Source: JANXQE01 sp035651635
GTDB lineage: Bacteria; Verrucomicrobiota; Verrucomicrobiia; Limisphaerales; UBA8199
Direction: 5' to 3'
Assembly: GCA_035651635.1 (NCBI GenBank)
Contig: DASRFK010000130.1
Span: 1 to 14,293 of the forward strand
Length of the DNA: 14,293 nt
Shown here: positions 6,275-14,293 of the stretch, in pieces
Numbering within the stretch: position 1 is the stretch's first letter
Layout: each line of letters begins with the position of its first letter
Position numbers and translations under genes: made by a program
Notes under the pieces: model-generated
Told to the model about the DNA's origin: nothing
The model's input: only the letters and a program-made list of their open reading frames with translations
Database searches by the model: none

Positions 6275-9200
6275 CCTCTCACAACACTGACGTACTCAAT
6301 CAGCGGAACTGAATTACGGGTTTCTCCTGCCGTCTTGTCAGTCCCCAAGGGAATTGCTGGTTCGATATCGGTCCAACTGACGGGAACGGCAACTGCTCCC
6401 ACGAACGCGTTCGTCCAAGCCACCTTGCGCGGCCCGGCCTTCCCGGCGCGCCGCTTGATTGGCCAGGTGAACGCCTCGCTGTTGTTGCCCTCGATTCCCC
6501 TGGTTGGCGATTACGAGTTGGACGATATCAAAATGATCGATGCGACCACCGGCGTGACCGTGTTGGAAGGTACCCCGAGTAGTGTTCCCGTCCACGTCTT
6601 CGACGACGTGCTGATTTCCAGTGTGACTTCGCGGCCGCTGTCGCTGCAGGAGATCCAGGACAAAGGGATCTTTATCGATGACTCCAATTTCCGGGCGGTG
6701 GAGTTCTCGGTGGGATTCGTGCTGGATGGGAATATTATTCCGGTAACCTTCCCGGTCGTGGCGCCCACTTTCTCCTCGGCAACCGAAATCATTCCGGCGG
6801 CCGAGTTGAGCAACCGCCTCGCGCAAGCGACCGTGCTGAACCAGCAAATCGCCAGCACAGTTCAACTGCCACCCGAATTGGAACAGTCTCGGCTCAATAT
6901 TCAAATCCAGGGAATCAATTTTCAAGCCGTCGACAACGGCGATGCGCCGGACCTCCAACTCCAGGTGCCACCGATTCCCGCATTGATGGTGATCCCCGGC
7001 AATATTGGCTTCCTCAACCAGTTCTTTTCAGTCCAGATCTTTACCGAGAACGGTGCGCCATCAGGTTCCGGACTAAGCGTCAACAACGTACAAGCGACGT
7101 TGGATCTTCCACCCGGGCCGGATCAAATCCTCAGCACGAACTACGATCAGCCCGGCGATGATCCATTGCGCTTCGCGCGAATCGGGCCGAACAAGATCGT
7201 TCAGCCGACTCAGAATGTGGTCCAACCCGGCCCGGACGGAAAGGTCGGCACGGCCGATGATATTCTGCGCTTGCAACCCGGCGACACCGGAACGGGCGAA
7301 TTCCTCGTTGAAGGGCTGCAGGAAGGGTTGCACGTGATGAACGTGGACCTCACGGCCAACCTGGAAGGGCTGGCCGCGGGAATCGTAAAAATTACCGGCA
7401 AGGCAGCCGGCTCGGTCCTGGTGCGTAATCCCAACTTTTCACTCGCGTTTTCCCATCCGCGGACTGTTCGTGCAGGCGAGCCGTACGACGCCACCGTTAC
7501 GGTGCTCAACACGTCGGCTTCGGTGGCGAACCTCGTTCGTGTGTCGCTGCGCTCGACCTCGATCAGTGGCGGAGTTCTGCTGAGCGGCGAAACCGTCGAA
7601 CTGGGCACGCTGCTGCCAGGTCAATCGGCCACTGCTACCTACCATGTCCTTTCGCAACGCACCGGCTCGGTTTCGTTCTCGAACCTGACGACCTCCGACG
7701 ACAGCACTCAGGGCAGGTTCAACCTGAGCATGAGCATTGACCAACGCGGAGTGACCCTCTCGCCCGACACCCTGGCCATGCCCGATTACGTGAACGCCCT
7801 GCCGGCCGACCTCGTCGCCGCCGCCAGCCGGGTCCTCGGCCAGGCGCTCAGCGCCGCCACCGCCGGCCAATTGCCCCCTGGAGTGCTTAACGTTCCTAAA
7901 TCAATCATCACTCAACGCGTTCTGGAATTGGCTGAGGCCGGCCAGCGGCTCAGCTATGGCGACAGTACCAATCGTGTCCTCGCCGACCTGCTGCTCGACT
8001 GGCAGGGCGGCCGCAGTTTCAATGACGGCTTCGACCAGGCCCTACGGGTGACTGATGCCGGCCGCGATTTTCGCAACGTGCTCATCGCTGACCAGGAGAA
8101 AGCCGACGCCTTCGACGCCACGGGCCGATTGGTGGAACGCGCCGCCGATCTGGCTGGGCGCGCGGAAGCCTGGGCGTTGGCTTCCGTGAGTTCGTCAAAT
8201 GCGTCGCTCTCGTTTGCGAATGGAACTAATCTCGTGACTTTCGACCGCAGCGATGTCTCCGGAGCTGACGCTTATCAAGGCGCGCGCGGACATTGGCTCG
8301 TCACCAGGGCCGGCACGAATTCCGGTGTGTTCAAATGGAGCGCCGGAACGCCGGCATCACCGTTGGATTTAGCGGTTCTCCTGGTCGATACCAATGGCAC
8401 CGCGCGGCAGTTGCGTTGGACGATCGCCAGTCCACCGTCAGGCGCGTGCTATCTTTTCTCTCTTACTGATACCAGTGACCAACTACAGGTGGACGCCAAC
8501 TGCGACGGCACACCTGAGAGTTTTCTCCCGGCGACCACGCAAACCATTTTCGAAAAGGCGCCACAATTGCTTTCCGTCCTGCAAGATCCAACCGTTCAGG
8601 CCGGCCGTCCGTCGGTCCCCTGCTCCACCGTTCCCTACGACCCCCGCAATTATGGAACTGTAGTGGCGGTCCTGTTTTCGAAACCGATGACCCAGAACGG
8701 CGTCAACGTTCCCACAGCTTATCAATTCGACAACACGAACGTGGCCAATTCGGTGCAGATTCAGCCTGGTGCGCGTGTGGCGCTCTTAAACCTGGCGCAA
8801 CCGGTGGGAGCGCTGAGGCCACGGTTGCTCAACGTGCAAGGGGTGAGCGATCCGCGCGGAAACGCACTTACTGCCAACGCTCTGCCGTTACAGAGTGACC
8901 TAAGTGCGGGGACCGCGATCCGTGGCCGAGTCGTGCGAGCCGATGGCAGTTTTGCCGCGGGAGTGCCCGTTACGCTCACGTATTACGATGAAGATGCCAG
9001 CGGCTTCGATTGCACCTCGTTCATCGTGCGAGCCAGCCAGGTGTTCACCGATGCCAATGGCCTGTTCAGTTTCGATTTCGTCGTTGCCGGGATTCCCTAC
9101 TCGATCAGCGCGACTGACACCGCCGGACTGCCGGCCGATGCGATTCAACTCCTGCTCGAATCCGCCTCCGGTGATACATTTGCCAAACAGAAACTGCTCG

Positions 9201-12200
9201 CGCTGCTCAACGTCCAAACCAATCAGGCCACGCTGCTCAACGCCTTTGGGACAGCGAACCTGAATCAGGCCATCGCACAGGCCGAGAGCATCGACCGGGC
9301 TTTGCTGCGCGACCTTGTCCCGCTTGGCTCGGCGCGTATGGGCACCGAAACGGTGGTGGCTTTGCGCTTTCGTGGACGCGGCAGCGTATCAGGCCAGGTG
9401 GTCGCCGCCGACGGAGTTACTCCAGTCACCGGTGTTGCAGTAAACCTGTTCCCCGATCCGAGCTCGCGCGAGCTCGGCCGAGGCGTCTTCTCGGACCCGA
9501 GCGGCGCTTTCTCTTTTCTCGGAGTGCCCTTGGGCGTGTTCACCGTGCAAGCCACCGCTCCGAACGGCCAGTTCCGAACGGTGGCCGGTCTGCTGGATCA
9601 AGTCGGCCAAAACGCCAGCATAAAAATCGTGCTCTCGACGAACCAACTGCAACTGGCCAGCCTGCACGGACGAGTCTTCGAGCCGGACAATATCACGCCG
9701 CATCCCAATGCTACGGTTTTCGTCGGTCATCTCGACGACCAGGATAGACTCAATGGCATTGTCGCGGCGGCGACCGCCGATTCGACCGGTTTTTGGACCG
9801 CGACGAATTTTCCGAGCGGCACCTATGACCTGGTCGCGATTTCTTTCGACGGGCTGCGCAAAGGAGAGCGCCGCACTGTTCAAGCTGCCGCGGGCCAGGA
9901 TACGGATGTGTCCCTGACGCTCAATGGCCGCACAACTGTTTCGGGCCGGGTGGAATTCTTCACCGGGCAGCCCGCCACCAATGCTCTGGTAGCCGGTGGT
10001 GACACTATCGTGCGCACCGATTCGCAAGGCTTGTTCACGTTGACTGGAGTTCCGATTGGTCAACGAACAATTAGCGCCGGGTTGGAACCAAATCCAGCCG
10101 CGGGCATTGATTTCCCACGGCTTGGCAGCGCCAGCCTGAACGTGGTCGCGGGGATCGATAACTTTGTCGTGGTGCGGCTGCAGCCCGCCGGCCGAATAGT
10201 TGGACGAGTGCTGGATGCGTTGGGCGCACCCGTCCCCAATCCGCGGGTCGTCATTCCGGAAGATAACGGATTTATCTACGTGGACGGAGACGCTCAAGGC
10301 AATTACGTTTTCGACAATCTCTCGCTCGGTGACTACACCCTCAGCGCGCCCGGCCCGCAAAGCGCTCAAACCGACACGACCGGCTTGATCGATAAGATCA
10401 GAGGCGGCACCGACGATGTCATCGAAGCCGCGATTGGCAAAGCCAGCAAGATTTTCGCCGGTGTCACCGATCCGTTTCTCAACGGCACACCCTTTAATCC
10501 GGTTACCTGGGGCTTCACCAAGACGCGTCTGACCTTCGACGGTCAAACGGCGGCAGCCGATATTCGGTTACTGCGTCCCGGAACCGTGAGCGGGATCGTG
10601 TTGAACGGCCAGGGCGTGCCAATCGGCGCCAAAGTGCGTCTCACTGGTGTTGGGCCGCTGGGCAACGGCGCTCCGTCTTTCATCATTCGCGCAGAGATGA
10701 ACAGCGATCCCGCCCTTGGCACGTTCTCCTTCACCAATGGCGTTTTGGCGGGGTCTTTTGGGTTGCAGGCCGCCTCGCCTTTTTACCCGGTGGTCATCAG
10801 TGCCAGCGGTGAGACGACCTCAACCGAGCCCGATTCGACGAACAACGTTCTGCAATTCCCCGCCACGCGCGACGTTAATGGGCGGCTCACTGGAATTGTG
10901 TTTAACCCGGATGGCTCGGCTGCGGGGAGTAATGTCACCGTTAAAATCAGTTTCGGCACGGATTTCTCCATCAAGACCGATACGAATGGGTTCTTCGATA
11001 CTCAGATCGGCTTACCGGCCATCGGGCCCAACGGCAGCCCCGGAGTCGGTTACTCCGTAGAAGCAGACGATCCGCAAACCGGACTGCGTGGCATGGCGGT
11101 GGCCGTTGTGTTACCGGGCATAACCAACGAGTGTAACGTGCAACTGATTGGCAAGGGCGCATTGACAGTCCGTGTCCTCCAGGCAAACGGACAGCCCGCT
11201 ACCAATGTCGCGGTGGCATTACAACAAGGCAGCTTTCCCAACGACGACTTTAGTGGGACAACCGATACCAATGGGCTCCTGAGTTTCCAAAATATTTTTG
11301 CCGGTTCCTACGCCATTACCGCTTCGATGATTAGCGGCCCCACCACTATTTTCGGCCGGGCTGCCGCCACGGTTGCGGCCGGACAAACCTCCGCCGTCAG
11401 CGTAGTGCTGGGGCCAACGGCATCCATTCTGGGCAAATTCGTTCAAAAGGATCTCGTCACGCCGGTCGCCTTCGCCCAGGTTTCGGTCGGGAACATCGGT
11501 TTCGCTACCACGGATGACACAGGACAATTCGAGCTCGATGGAATACCCCTGGGCACTTATCGCCTGGTCAGCCAGGACCCGGTCAGTGGGATCGGTGCGG
11601 TCGCAACCGTGACTCTGGCGATCGATGGAGAGGCCGCAAACGTTACCCTGATCGAACAGACCCTGGGTGAGATTAAAGGTTCGGTCATCAACGGCTACGG
11701 CACGGCCGCCGTGCCCGGGGCGAATGTCACCTTGCACCTCAACGACGGCATCACTCCCGATCGCACGGTAACGACAGGGCCGGACGGAGCCTTCGATTTC
11801 CCGGGCACACCGGCAGGGTCGTTGACGCTCCAGGCGCAAGATCCCGTCACCCGGTTCACCGGGTCGGCCAGCGGCGCACTTCCGGACAATGTTCCATTGC
11901 TGCAGCTTAACATTTCATTGCAGCCGCTGGCGCGGCCTTCATTCGTCATTCTTGAACCCGATGGAGTAACTCCCGCCACCAATGCTTCGGTGGAACTGTT
12001 TGGTAACAATTTGTCTCTATTCAGCGATACCGACAGTACTGGCGCGGTTGGATTTGTGGACGTGCCACTCGGCAGTTACGCGCTCCAGGCCATTTCACGC
12101 GGGACCGGCTTAACGCACAGCGCGGTTCAAACCAACCTCTCATTTAATATCCCGGGAAATCCACCGGTGCTCATCGTACGACTCTCTGGGGTCGGGTCGG

Positions 12201-14293
12201 TTTCCGGAACGGTGTTCCTCAGTAATGGGACGACCCCCGCCTCTGGAGCCGAGGTCACGCTGAGGACTCAATCACCACTTTTCAGCGGCGATGAAGAAAC
12301 GCAATTCGCCACCGCCGCGGGCCATTTCGCTTTCAGTAATGTCGCGGTTGGTCCGTACACGCTTTCGGCCAAGGCGGTGGCCCTCGGAACAAGCATCGGC
12401 GGAACGATCTCAAGCAATGCTCAGGCCGACTCGGTCACCCTCACGCTGGGGGCCAGTGGTTCGGTTATTGGGCACCTTGTGCGGGCCGATGGCACGACGA
12501 TCGCCGCCGGAGTCGATGTGACACTGACTTTCAACTCCCAGAGTGGCTTGCCGGGAATCGCCGTCTCTACGACCGCGCCGGACGGCTCTTTCAGCTTCGC
12601 CAATATTCCAGTCGGAACGTTCAGCCTGGAAGCGATCGCGGCCGACTTTAATGGGATTGCACGTTTGTCATCCACTCTAAGCAGCAACGGCCAAACCAAT
12701 AATCTTGGCACGGTAAAGTTGGACGAAGACGACCCGCGGGTGGTCAGCGTGGATCCGCCCAATACCCAGGTCGGCGTCCCAATCTCAACTAAAATAACAC
12801 TCGTCTTCAGCGAGGCGATAGCAACCAACTCGCTTAACACAAACGGCATTTTCATTCGCGCTGAGACTAACGTCGTAAAGGCTAGTTTACAGCTTCTGCC
12901 GGATACGAATGGCGTCCTGCGCATTGTCCAGATAACGCCGACGAACCCGCTCCGGAGCCAAAACACCTACCACGTTGTGGTGATCGATGGCACACGTCTC
13001 GACGCCGTTGGAAACTTGAGCGCGTCGGGTCCGACCGATCTTGTCGGACGTCCGTTAACCGCGCCCTTTGTCTCGACCTTTACCACGGCCGATAACGACC
13101 CGCCCGTACTGATTTCACAATTCCCCGCTAACGGTGACATTCAAATCGATCCGCGCGCGGTGCTCCGGCTCTCCTTTAGCGAGCCGATTCAACCTTCGAA
13201 TATTCTATTTACCCTCACAGGGCCAAAAGGACTTGTGGCGGGCACGTCGTCGGTTGGATTGAATGGGTTGGTTCTGACTTTTACTCCGACCTCGCCCCTG
13301 GATGTTAATGCAACCTTCACTTACTCGATCAGCGGGGTGCGTGACCTGGCTGGCAACCCATTTGCCACTCAACCCATCCTTGGCACTTTCGCCACACTCG
13401 ATACCCTCGGCCCGACCATCGCAACCTTGCGACTGGCGACCAACCAATCCCCTGTTGCCGGCGCAGTCGTTCGCATTGAAGCACTGCTGGCGACCAACGA
13501 GCCGGGCGCCAGCGTGCGGTTTACCCAGGACTTGAATCCCATCGGCTCAGCCTCGGCGTCACCCTTTGCAGTAAATGCGACTCTGCCCATCAGCGGCAGC
13601 ACCACCATCCGGGCCATCGCGACGGATCGATTTGGCAATGACGGACCTCTTGCGGAGTTAGTCGTTTCAGTGGTCCTGAATCAACCGCCCACCATAACGC
13701 TGACTCGCCTTGTCCCGCCAACCGGGCCGCTGACCAACGGGCAAGCCTTCACACTCCAGGTCAGCGCCACGGATGATGTGCAAGTGACGAACGTCACGGT
13801 CGTGGGTTTGGGGGGAATTTCATTTGCAACCAACTTTGTCGATGGCGCCCCGCGTGTGCTGAGCTTCCAAGTGCCTAGCAATGCCGCCTCAGGAGGGTTG
13901 TTGGAATTCCGGGCTCAATCAACCGACAGCTCCGGCGCAAAATCAGCCGAACTGGTCCTGGATCTGCCGGTGATCGACAGCGTCCCCCCAGTCTTAAACA
14001 TACTCGCTCCGGCCGACAACGCGCTCTTAGCCCCAGCCCAGCCGCTCAGTCTGGTGGTGGCCACTTCAGACAATGGTACCAACATCCTGCTGCAAGCGGT
14101 TCTCAGCGGCGGAATCGCGGCCACGCAAACTGTGGCCTTGGTCCCGGCCCCAAATACGGCCCTGACCAACACGTTTGTCTTCTCGTTGGCCTCGGCTCCC
14201 CCGGACGGCTCTACGATCACCGCCCTCGTGCGCGCGACGGATACGGCTGGCAATTTCTCAATTGCTACCCGCTCCTTCCGCTTGCCCGATACC
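6158..14293 (+). CDS. Giant exported protein with tandem carboxypeptidase-regulatory-like and Ig-like domains (3'-partial)
   Basis: One uninterrupted frame of 2712 codons from ATG 6158 to the window end, with no stop seen. The ATG is the first start after an in-frame TGA at 6089-6091. GGAAG at 6138-6142 is the nearest Shine-Dalgarno-like run but is rather far (15 bases), so coupling to the RHS stop 8 bases upstream is plausible. In order: probable signal peptide (1-39); an unassigned beta-rich region; a CARDB-like module (424-527); a helical stretch (543-677); an SbsA-like Ig domain (802-913); about 13 carboxypeptidase-regulatory-like sandwiches (918-2163); two SbsA-like Ig domains (2191-2419); and Ig-like domains to the cut end. 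I see only five cysteines. No enzyme motif is visible. It is probably a long extracellular or surface scaffold or adhesin; any sorting signal lies beyond the window. Confidence 0.92.
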   Translation, partial: MHTTIPAKRRAPGVAAFWRWVLALGLTSGYGPLSTTIASPLTTLTYSISGTELRVSPAVLSVPKGIAGSISVQLTGTATAPTNAFVQATLRGPAFPARRLIGQVNASLLLPSIPLVGDYELDDIKMIDATTGVTVLEGTPSSVPVHVFDDVLISSVTSRPLSLQEIQDKGIFIDDSNFRAVEFSVGFVLDGNIIPVTFPVVAPTFSSATEIIPAAELSNRLAQATVLNQQIASTVQLPPELEQSRLNIQIQGINFQAVDNGDAPDLQLQVPPIPALMVIPGNIGFLNQFFSVQIFTENGAPSGSGLSVNNVQATLDLPPGPDQILSTNYDQPGDDPLRFARIGPNKIVQPTQNVVQPGPDGKVGTADDILRLQPGDTGTGEFLVEGLQEGLHVMNVDLTANLEGLAAGIVKITGKAAGSVLVRNPNFSLAFSHPRTVRAGEPYDATVTVLNTSASVANLVRVSLRSTSISGGVLLSGETVELGTLLPGQSATATYHVLSQRTGSVSFSNLTTSDDSTQGRFNLSMSIDQRGVTLSPDTLAMPDYVNALPADLVAAASRVLGQALSAATAGQLPPGVLNVPKSIITQRVLELAEAGQRLSYGDSTNRVLADLLLDWQGGRSFNDGFDQALRVTDAGRDFRNVLIADQEKADAFDATGRLVERAADLAGRAEAWALASVSSSNASLSFANGTNLVTFDRSDVSGADAYQGARGHWLVTRAGTNSGVFKWSAGTPASPLDLAVLLVDTNGTARQLRWTIASPPSGACYLFSLTDTSDQLQVDANCDGTPESFLPATTQTIFEKAPQLLSVLQDPTVQAGRPSVPCSTVPYDPRNYGTVVAVLFSKPMTQNGVNVPTAYQFDNTNVANSVQIQPGARVALLNLAQPVGALRPRLLNVQGVSDPRGNALTANALPLQSDLSAGTAIRGRVVRADGSFAAGVPVTLTYYDEDASGFDCTSFIVRASQVFTDANGLFSFDFVVAGIPYSISATDTAGLPADAIQLLLESASGDTFAKQKLLALLNVQTNQATLLNAFGTANLNQAIAQAESIDRALLRDLVPLGSARMGTETVVALRFRGRGSVSGQVVAADGVTPVTGVAVNLFPDPSSRELGRGVFSDPSGAFSFLGVPLGVFTVQATAPNGQFRTVAGLLDQVGQNASIKIVLSTNQLQLASLHGRVFEPDNITPHPNATVFVGHLDDQDRLNGIVAAATADSTGFWTATNFPSGTYDLVAISFDGLRKGERRTVQAAAGQDTDVSLTLNGRTTVSGRVEFFTGQPATNALVAGGDTIVRTDSQGLFTLTGVPIGQRTISAGLEPNPAAGIDFPRLGSASLNVVAGIDNFVVVRLQPAGRIVGRVLDALGAPVPNPRVVIPEDNGFIYVDGDAQGNYVFDNLSLGDYTLSAPGPQSAQTDTTGLIDKIRGGTDDVIEAAIGKASKIFAGVTDPFLNGTPFNPVTWGFTKTRLTFDGQTAAADIRLLRPGTVSGIVLNGQGVPIGAKVRLTGVGPLGNGAPSFIIRAEMNSDPALGTFSFTNGVLAGSFGLQAASPFYPVVISASGETTSTEPDSTNNVLQFPATRDVNGRLTGIVFNPDGSAAGSNVTVKISFGTDFSIKTDTNGFFDTQIGLPAIGPNGSPGVGYSVEADDPQTGLRGMAVAVVLPGITNECNVQLIGKGALTVRVLQANGQPATNVAVALQQGSFPNDDFSGTTDTNGLLSFQNIFAGSYAITASMISGPTTIFGRAAATVAAGQTSAVSVVLGPTASILGKFVQKDLVTPVAFAQVSVGNIGFATTDDTGQFELDGIPLGTYRLVSQDPVSGIGAVATVTLAIDGEAANVTLIEQTLGEIKGSVINGYGTAAVPGANVTLHLNDGITPDRTVTTGPDGAFDFPGTPAGSLTLQAQDPVTRFTGSASGALPDNVPLLQLNISLQPLARPSFVILEPDGVTPATNASVELFGNNLSLFSDTDSTGAVGFVDVPLGSYALQAISRGTGLTHSAVQTNLSFNIPGNPPVLIVRLSGVGSVSGTVFLSNGTTPASGAEVTLRTQSPLFSGDEETQFATAAGHFAFSNVAVGPYTLSAKAVALGTSIGGTISSNAQADSVTLTLGASGSVIGHLVRADGTTIAAGVDVTLTFNSQSGLPGIAVSTTAPDGSFSFANIPVGTFSLEAIAADFNGIARLSSTLSSNGQTNNLGTVKLDEDDPRVVSVDPPNTQVGVPISTKITLVFSEAIATNSLNTNGIFIRAETNVVKASLQLLPDTNGVLRIVQITPTNPLRSQNTYHVVVIDGTRLDAVGNLSASGPTDLVGRPLTAPFVSTFTTADNDPPVLISQFPANGDIQIDPRAVLRLSFSEPIQPSNILFTLTGPKGLVAGTSSVGLNGLVLTFTPTSPLDVNATFTYSISGVRDLAGNPFATQPILGTFATLDTLGPTIATLRLATNQSPVAGAVVRIEALLATNEPGASVRFTQDLNPIGSASASPFAVNATLPISGSTTIRAIATDRFGNDGPLAELVVSVVLNQPPTITLTRLVPPTGPLTNGQAFTLQVSATDDVQVTNVTVVGLGGISFATNFVDGAPRVLSFQVPSNAASGGLLEFRAQSTDSSGAKSAELVLDLPVIDSVPPVLNILAPADNALLAPAQPLSLVVATSDNGTNILLQAVLSGGIAATQTVALVPAPNTALTNTFVFSLASAPPDGSTITALVRATDTAGNFSIATRSFRLPDT
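7427..7740 (+). other. CARDB-like Ig-fold module
   Basis: Residues 424-527 read as one beta-sandwich with an RTVRAGEPYDATVTVLNTS opening, ELGTLLPGQSATATYHV in the middle and a repeating strand pattern to SMSIDQ. The 'mean plus added value, stated in terms of tendency to spread outward' pattern of CARDB/DUF11-type modules (V-NTS and LLPGQS-T signatures) is recognisable. Such modules are common in bacterial surface proteins as spacers or adhesion units. The family assignment is tentative. Confidence 0.45.
7784..8188 (+). other. Unassigned mostly helical segment
   Basis: Residues 543-677 are rich in Ala, Leu, Glu, Arg and Gln and poor in the Thr/Val/Gly pattern of the rest of the protein. Candidate helices include LPADLVAAASRVLGQALSAA, ITQRVLELAEAGQRL, NRVLADLLLDWQ and LVERAADLAGRAEAWALAS. 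It is the only long helical block seen in the 2712 residues and separates the N-terminal modules from the repeat array. I do not recognise a family. Confidence 0.5.
8561..8896 (+). other. SbsA-like (Big_5 type) Ig domain
   Basis: Residues 802-913 open with APQLLSVLQDP, contain GTVVAVLFSKPMTQNGVNV (the VxFSxPM strand typical of SbsA-type Ig domains) and close with LNVQGVSDPRGNAL (the VxDxxGNxL turn). It sits directly before the first carboxypeptidase-regulatory-like unit, which starts at 8909. The same module type recurs at 12728-13413 and in the RHS core insert. Confidence 0.65.
8909..12646 (+). repeat. Array of about 13 carboxypeptidase-regulatory-like domains
   Basis: Each unit follows the pattern SGxVxxxDGxPxxxAxVxLxxx, then TDxxGxFxFxxVPxGxYxLxA, which is typical of CarboxypepD_reg beta-sandwiches. 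Approximate unit starts are 8909, 9374, 9654, 9927, 10191, 10577, 10868, 11153, 11418, 11663, 11930, 12188 and 12452. Good examples are SGQVVAADGVTPVTGVAVNL, KTDTNGFFDTQIG, TTDTNGLLSFQNIFAGSY and APDGSFSFANIPVGTFSLEA. Units are diverged at both protein and DNA level, so the array is not a recent tandem duplication. In known secreted proteins such domains act as rigid beads or binding modules. The count depends on how weak units are scored. Confidence 0.82.
12728..13413 (+). other. Two tandem SbsA-like (Big_5 type) Ig domains
   Basis: The first (residues 2191-2313) has DPRVVSVDPPNTQVGVPI, ITLVFSEAI and TRLDAVGNL. The second (2314-2419) has DPPVLISQFPANGDIQIDP, LRLSFSEPI and ISGVRDLAGNPF. The PxNGxxxVP opening, xFSExI strand and VxDxAGNxL turn are the hallmarks of this family, which occurs as repeated units in S-layer and other surface proteins. 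They follow directly on the carboxypeptidase-regulatory-like array. Confidence 0.8.
13418..14293 (+). other. Run of Ig-like domains cut by the window end
   Basis: From about residue 2421 the chain continues as three Ig-like beta-sandwiches. The first ends in TTIRAIATDRFGNDGP. The second starts NQPPTITLTRLVPPTGPLTN and ends in EFRAQSTDSSGAKS. The third starts VPPVLNILAPADNALLAPAQ and ends in ALVRATDTAGNFS. The PPxxxxxxPxxGxxx opening and xAxDxxGNxS closing recur in each, as in bacterial Ig-like (Big_7/Big_9 or HYR-like) modules. The gene is open at the last base, so more domains and any anchor lie outside. Confidence 0.7.

Noticed and set aside
6046..6312. Small plus-strand frame of 88 codons spanning the gene junction, as a possible immunity gene
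   Set aside because: It overlaps the end of the RHS gene and the start of the giant gene in a third frame. It is Ser/His/Asn-rich with no domain-like pattern and no convincing ribosome binding site.
9389..10546. Long open frame on the minus strand (385 codons)
   Set aside because: It lies antisense to the clear carboxypeptidase-regulatory-like array. Its translation has no recognisable domain and is rich in Arg/Gly as expected of a shadow frame in GC-rich coding DNA.
8909..12646. CRISPR or recent DNA tandem repeat array
   Set aside because: The repetition exists only as a diverged protein pattern in a continuous reading frame. There are no near-identical DNA repeats with regular spacers.

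Overview
The window is moderately GC-rich bacterial DNA, filled almost end to end by two very large plus-strand genes in the same direction, 8 bases apart. There are no RNA genes, CRISPR arrays, insertion sequences or non-coding stretches over 300 bases. The style of both proteins suggests an environmental bacterium with a large secretome, most likely Verrucomicrobiota (Pedosphaera/Limisphaerales type): giant Sec-exported chains of Ig-like and carboxypeptidase-regulatory-like domains, many TDTNG and ATNA turns, and a solitary RHS giant beside them. This placement is an impression from protein style. Planctomycetota, Acidobacteriota or Myxococcota are possible.

Region 1 (3-6149) encodes an RHS/YD-repeat protein, open at the left window edge and so probably missing its N-terminus. 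It has a DUF6531-like entry motif, a long YD-repeat shell, an RHS-associated core, a Pro/Gly-rich linker and a distinct C-terminal domain of about 190 residues. I read that last domain as a probable ADP-ribosyltransferase-like toxin (R1855, S1949-T1950, E2007). Two things are unusual. A block of about 147 residues resembling an SbsA-type Ig-like domain is inserted inside the RHS-associated core. No immunity-type gene follows.

Region 2 (6158-14293) encodes a giant protein of at least 2712 residues that runs off the right edge. It has a probable signal peptide, an unassigned beta-rich N-terminal part with a CARDB-like module, a helical segment, one SbsA-like Ig domain, about 13 tandem carboxypeptidase-regulatory-like domains, two more SbsA-like Ig domains, and a run of Ig-like domains at the cut end.

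The tight spacing suggests co-transcription. The shared SbsA-like module suggests both products work outside the cell: an RHS shell possibly delivering an enzymatic tip, and a long fibrous partner that could act as scaffold, adhesin or presentation stalk. That joint function is inference; the sequence directly shows only domain content and adjacency.
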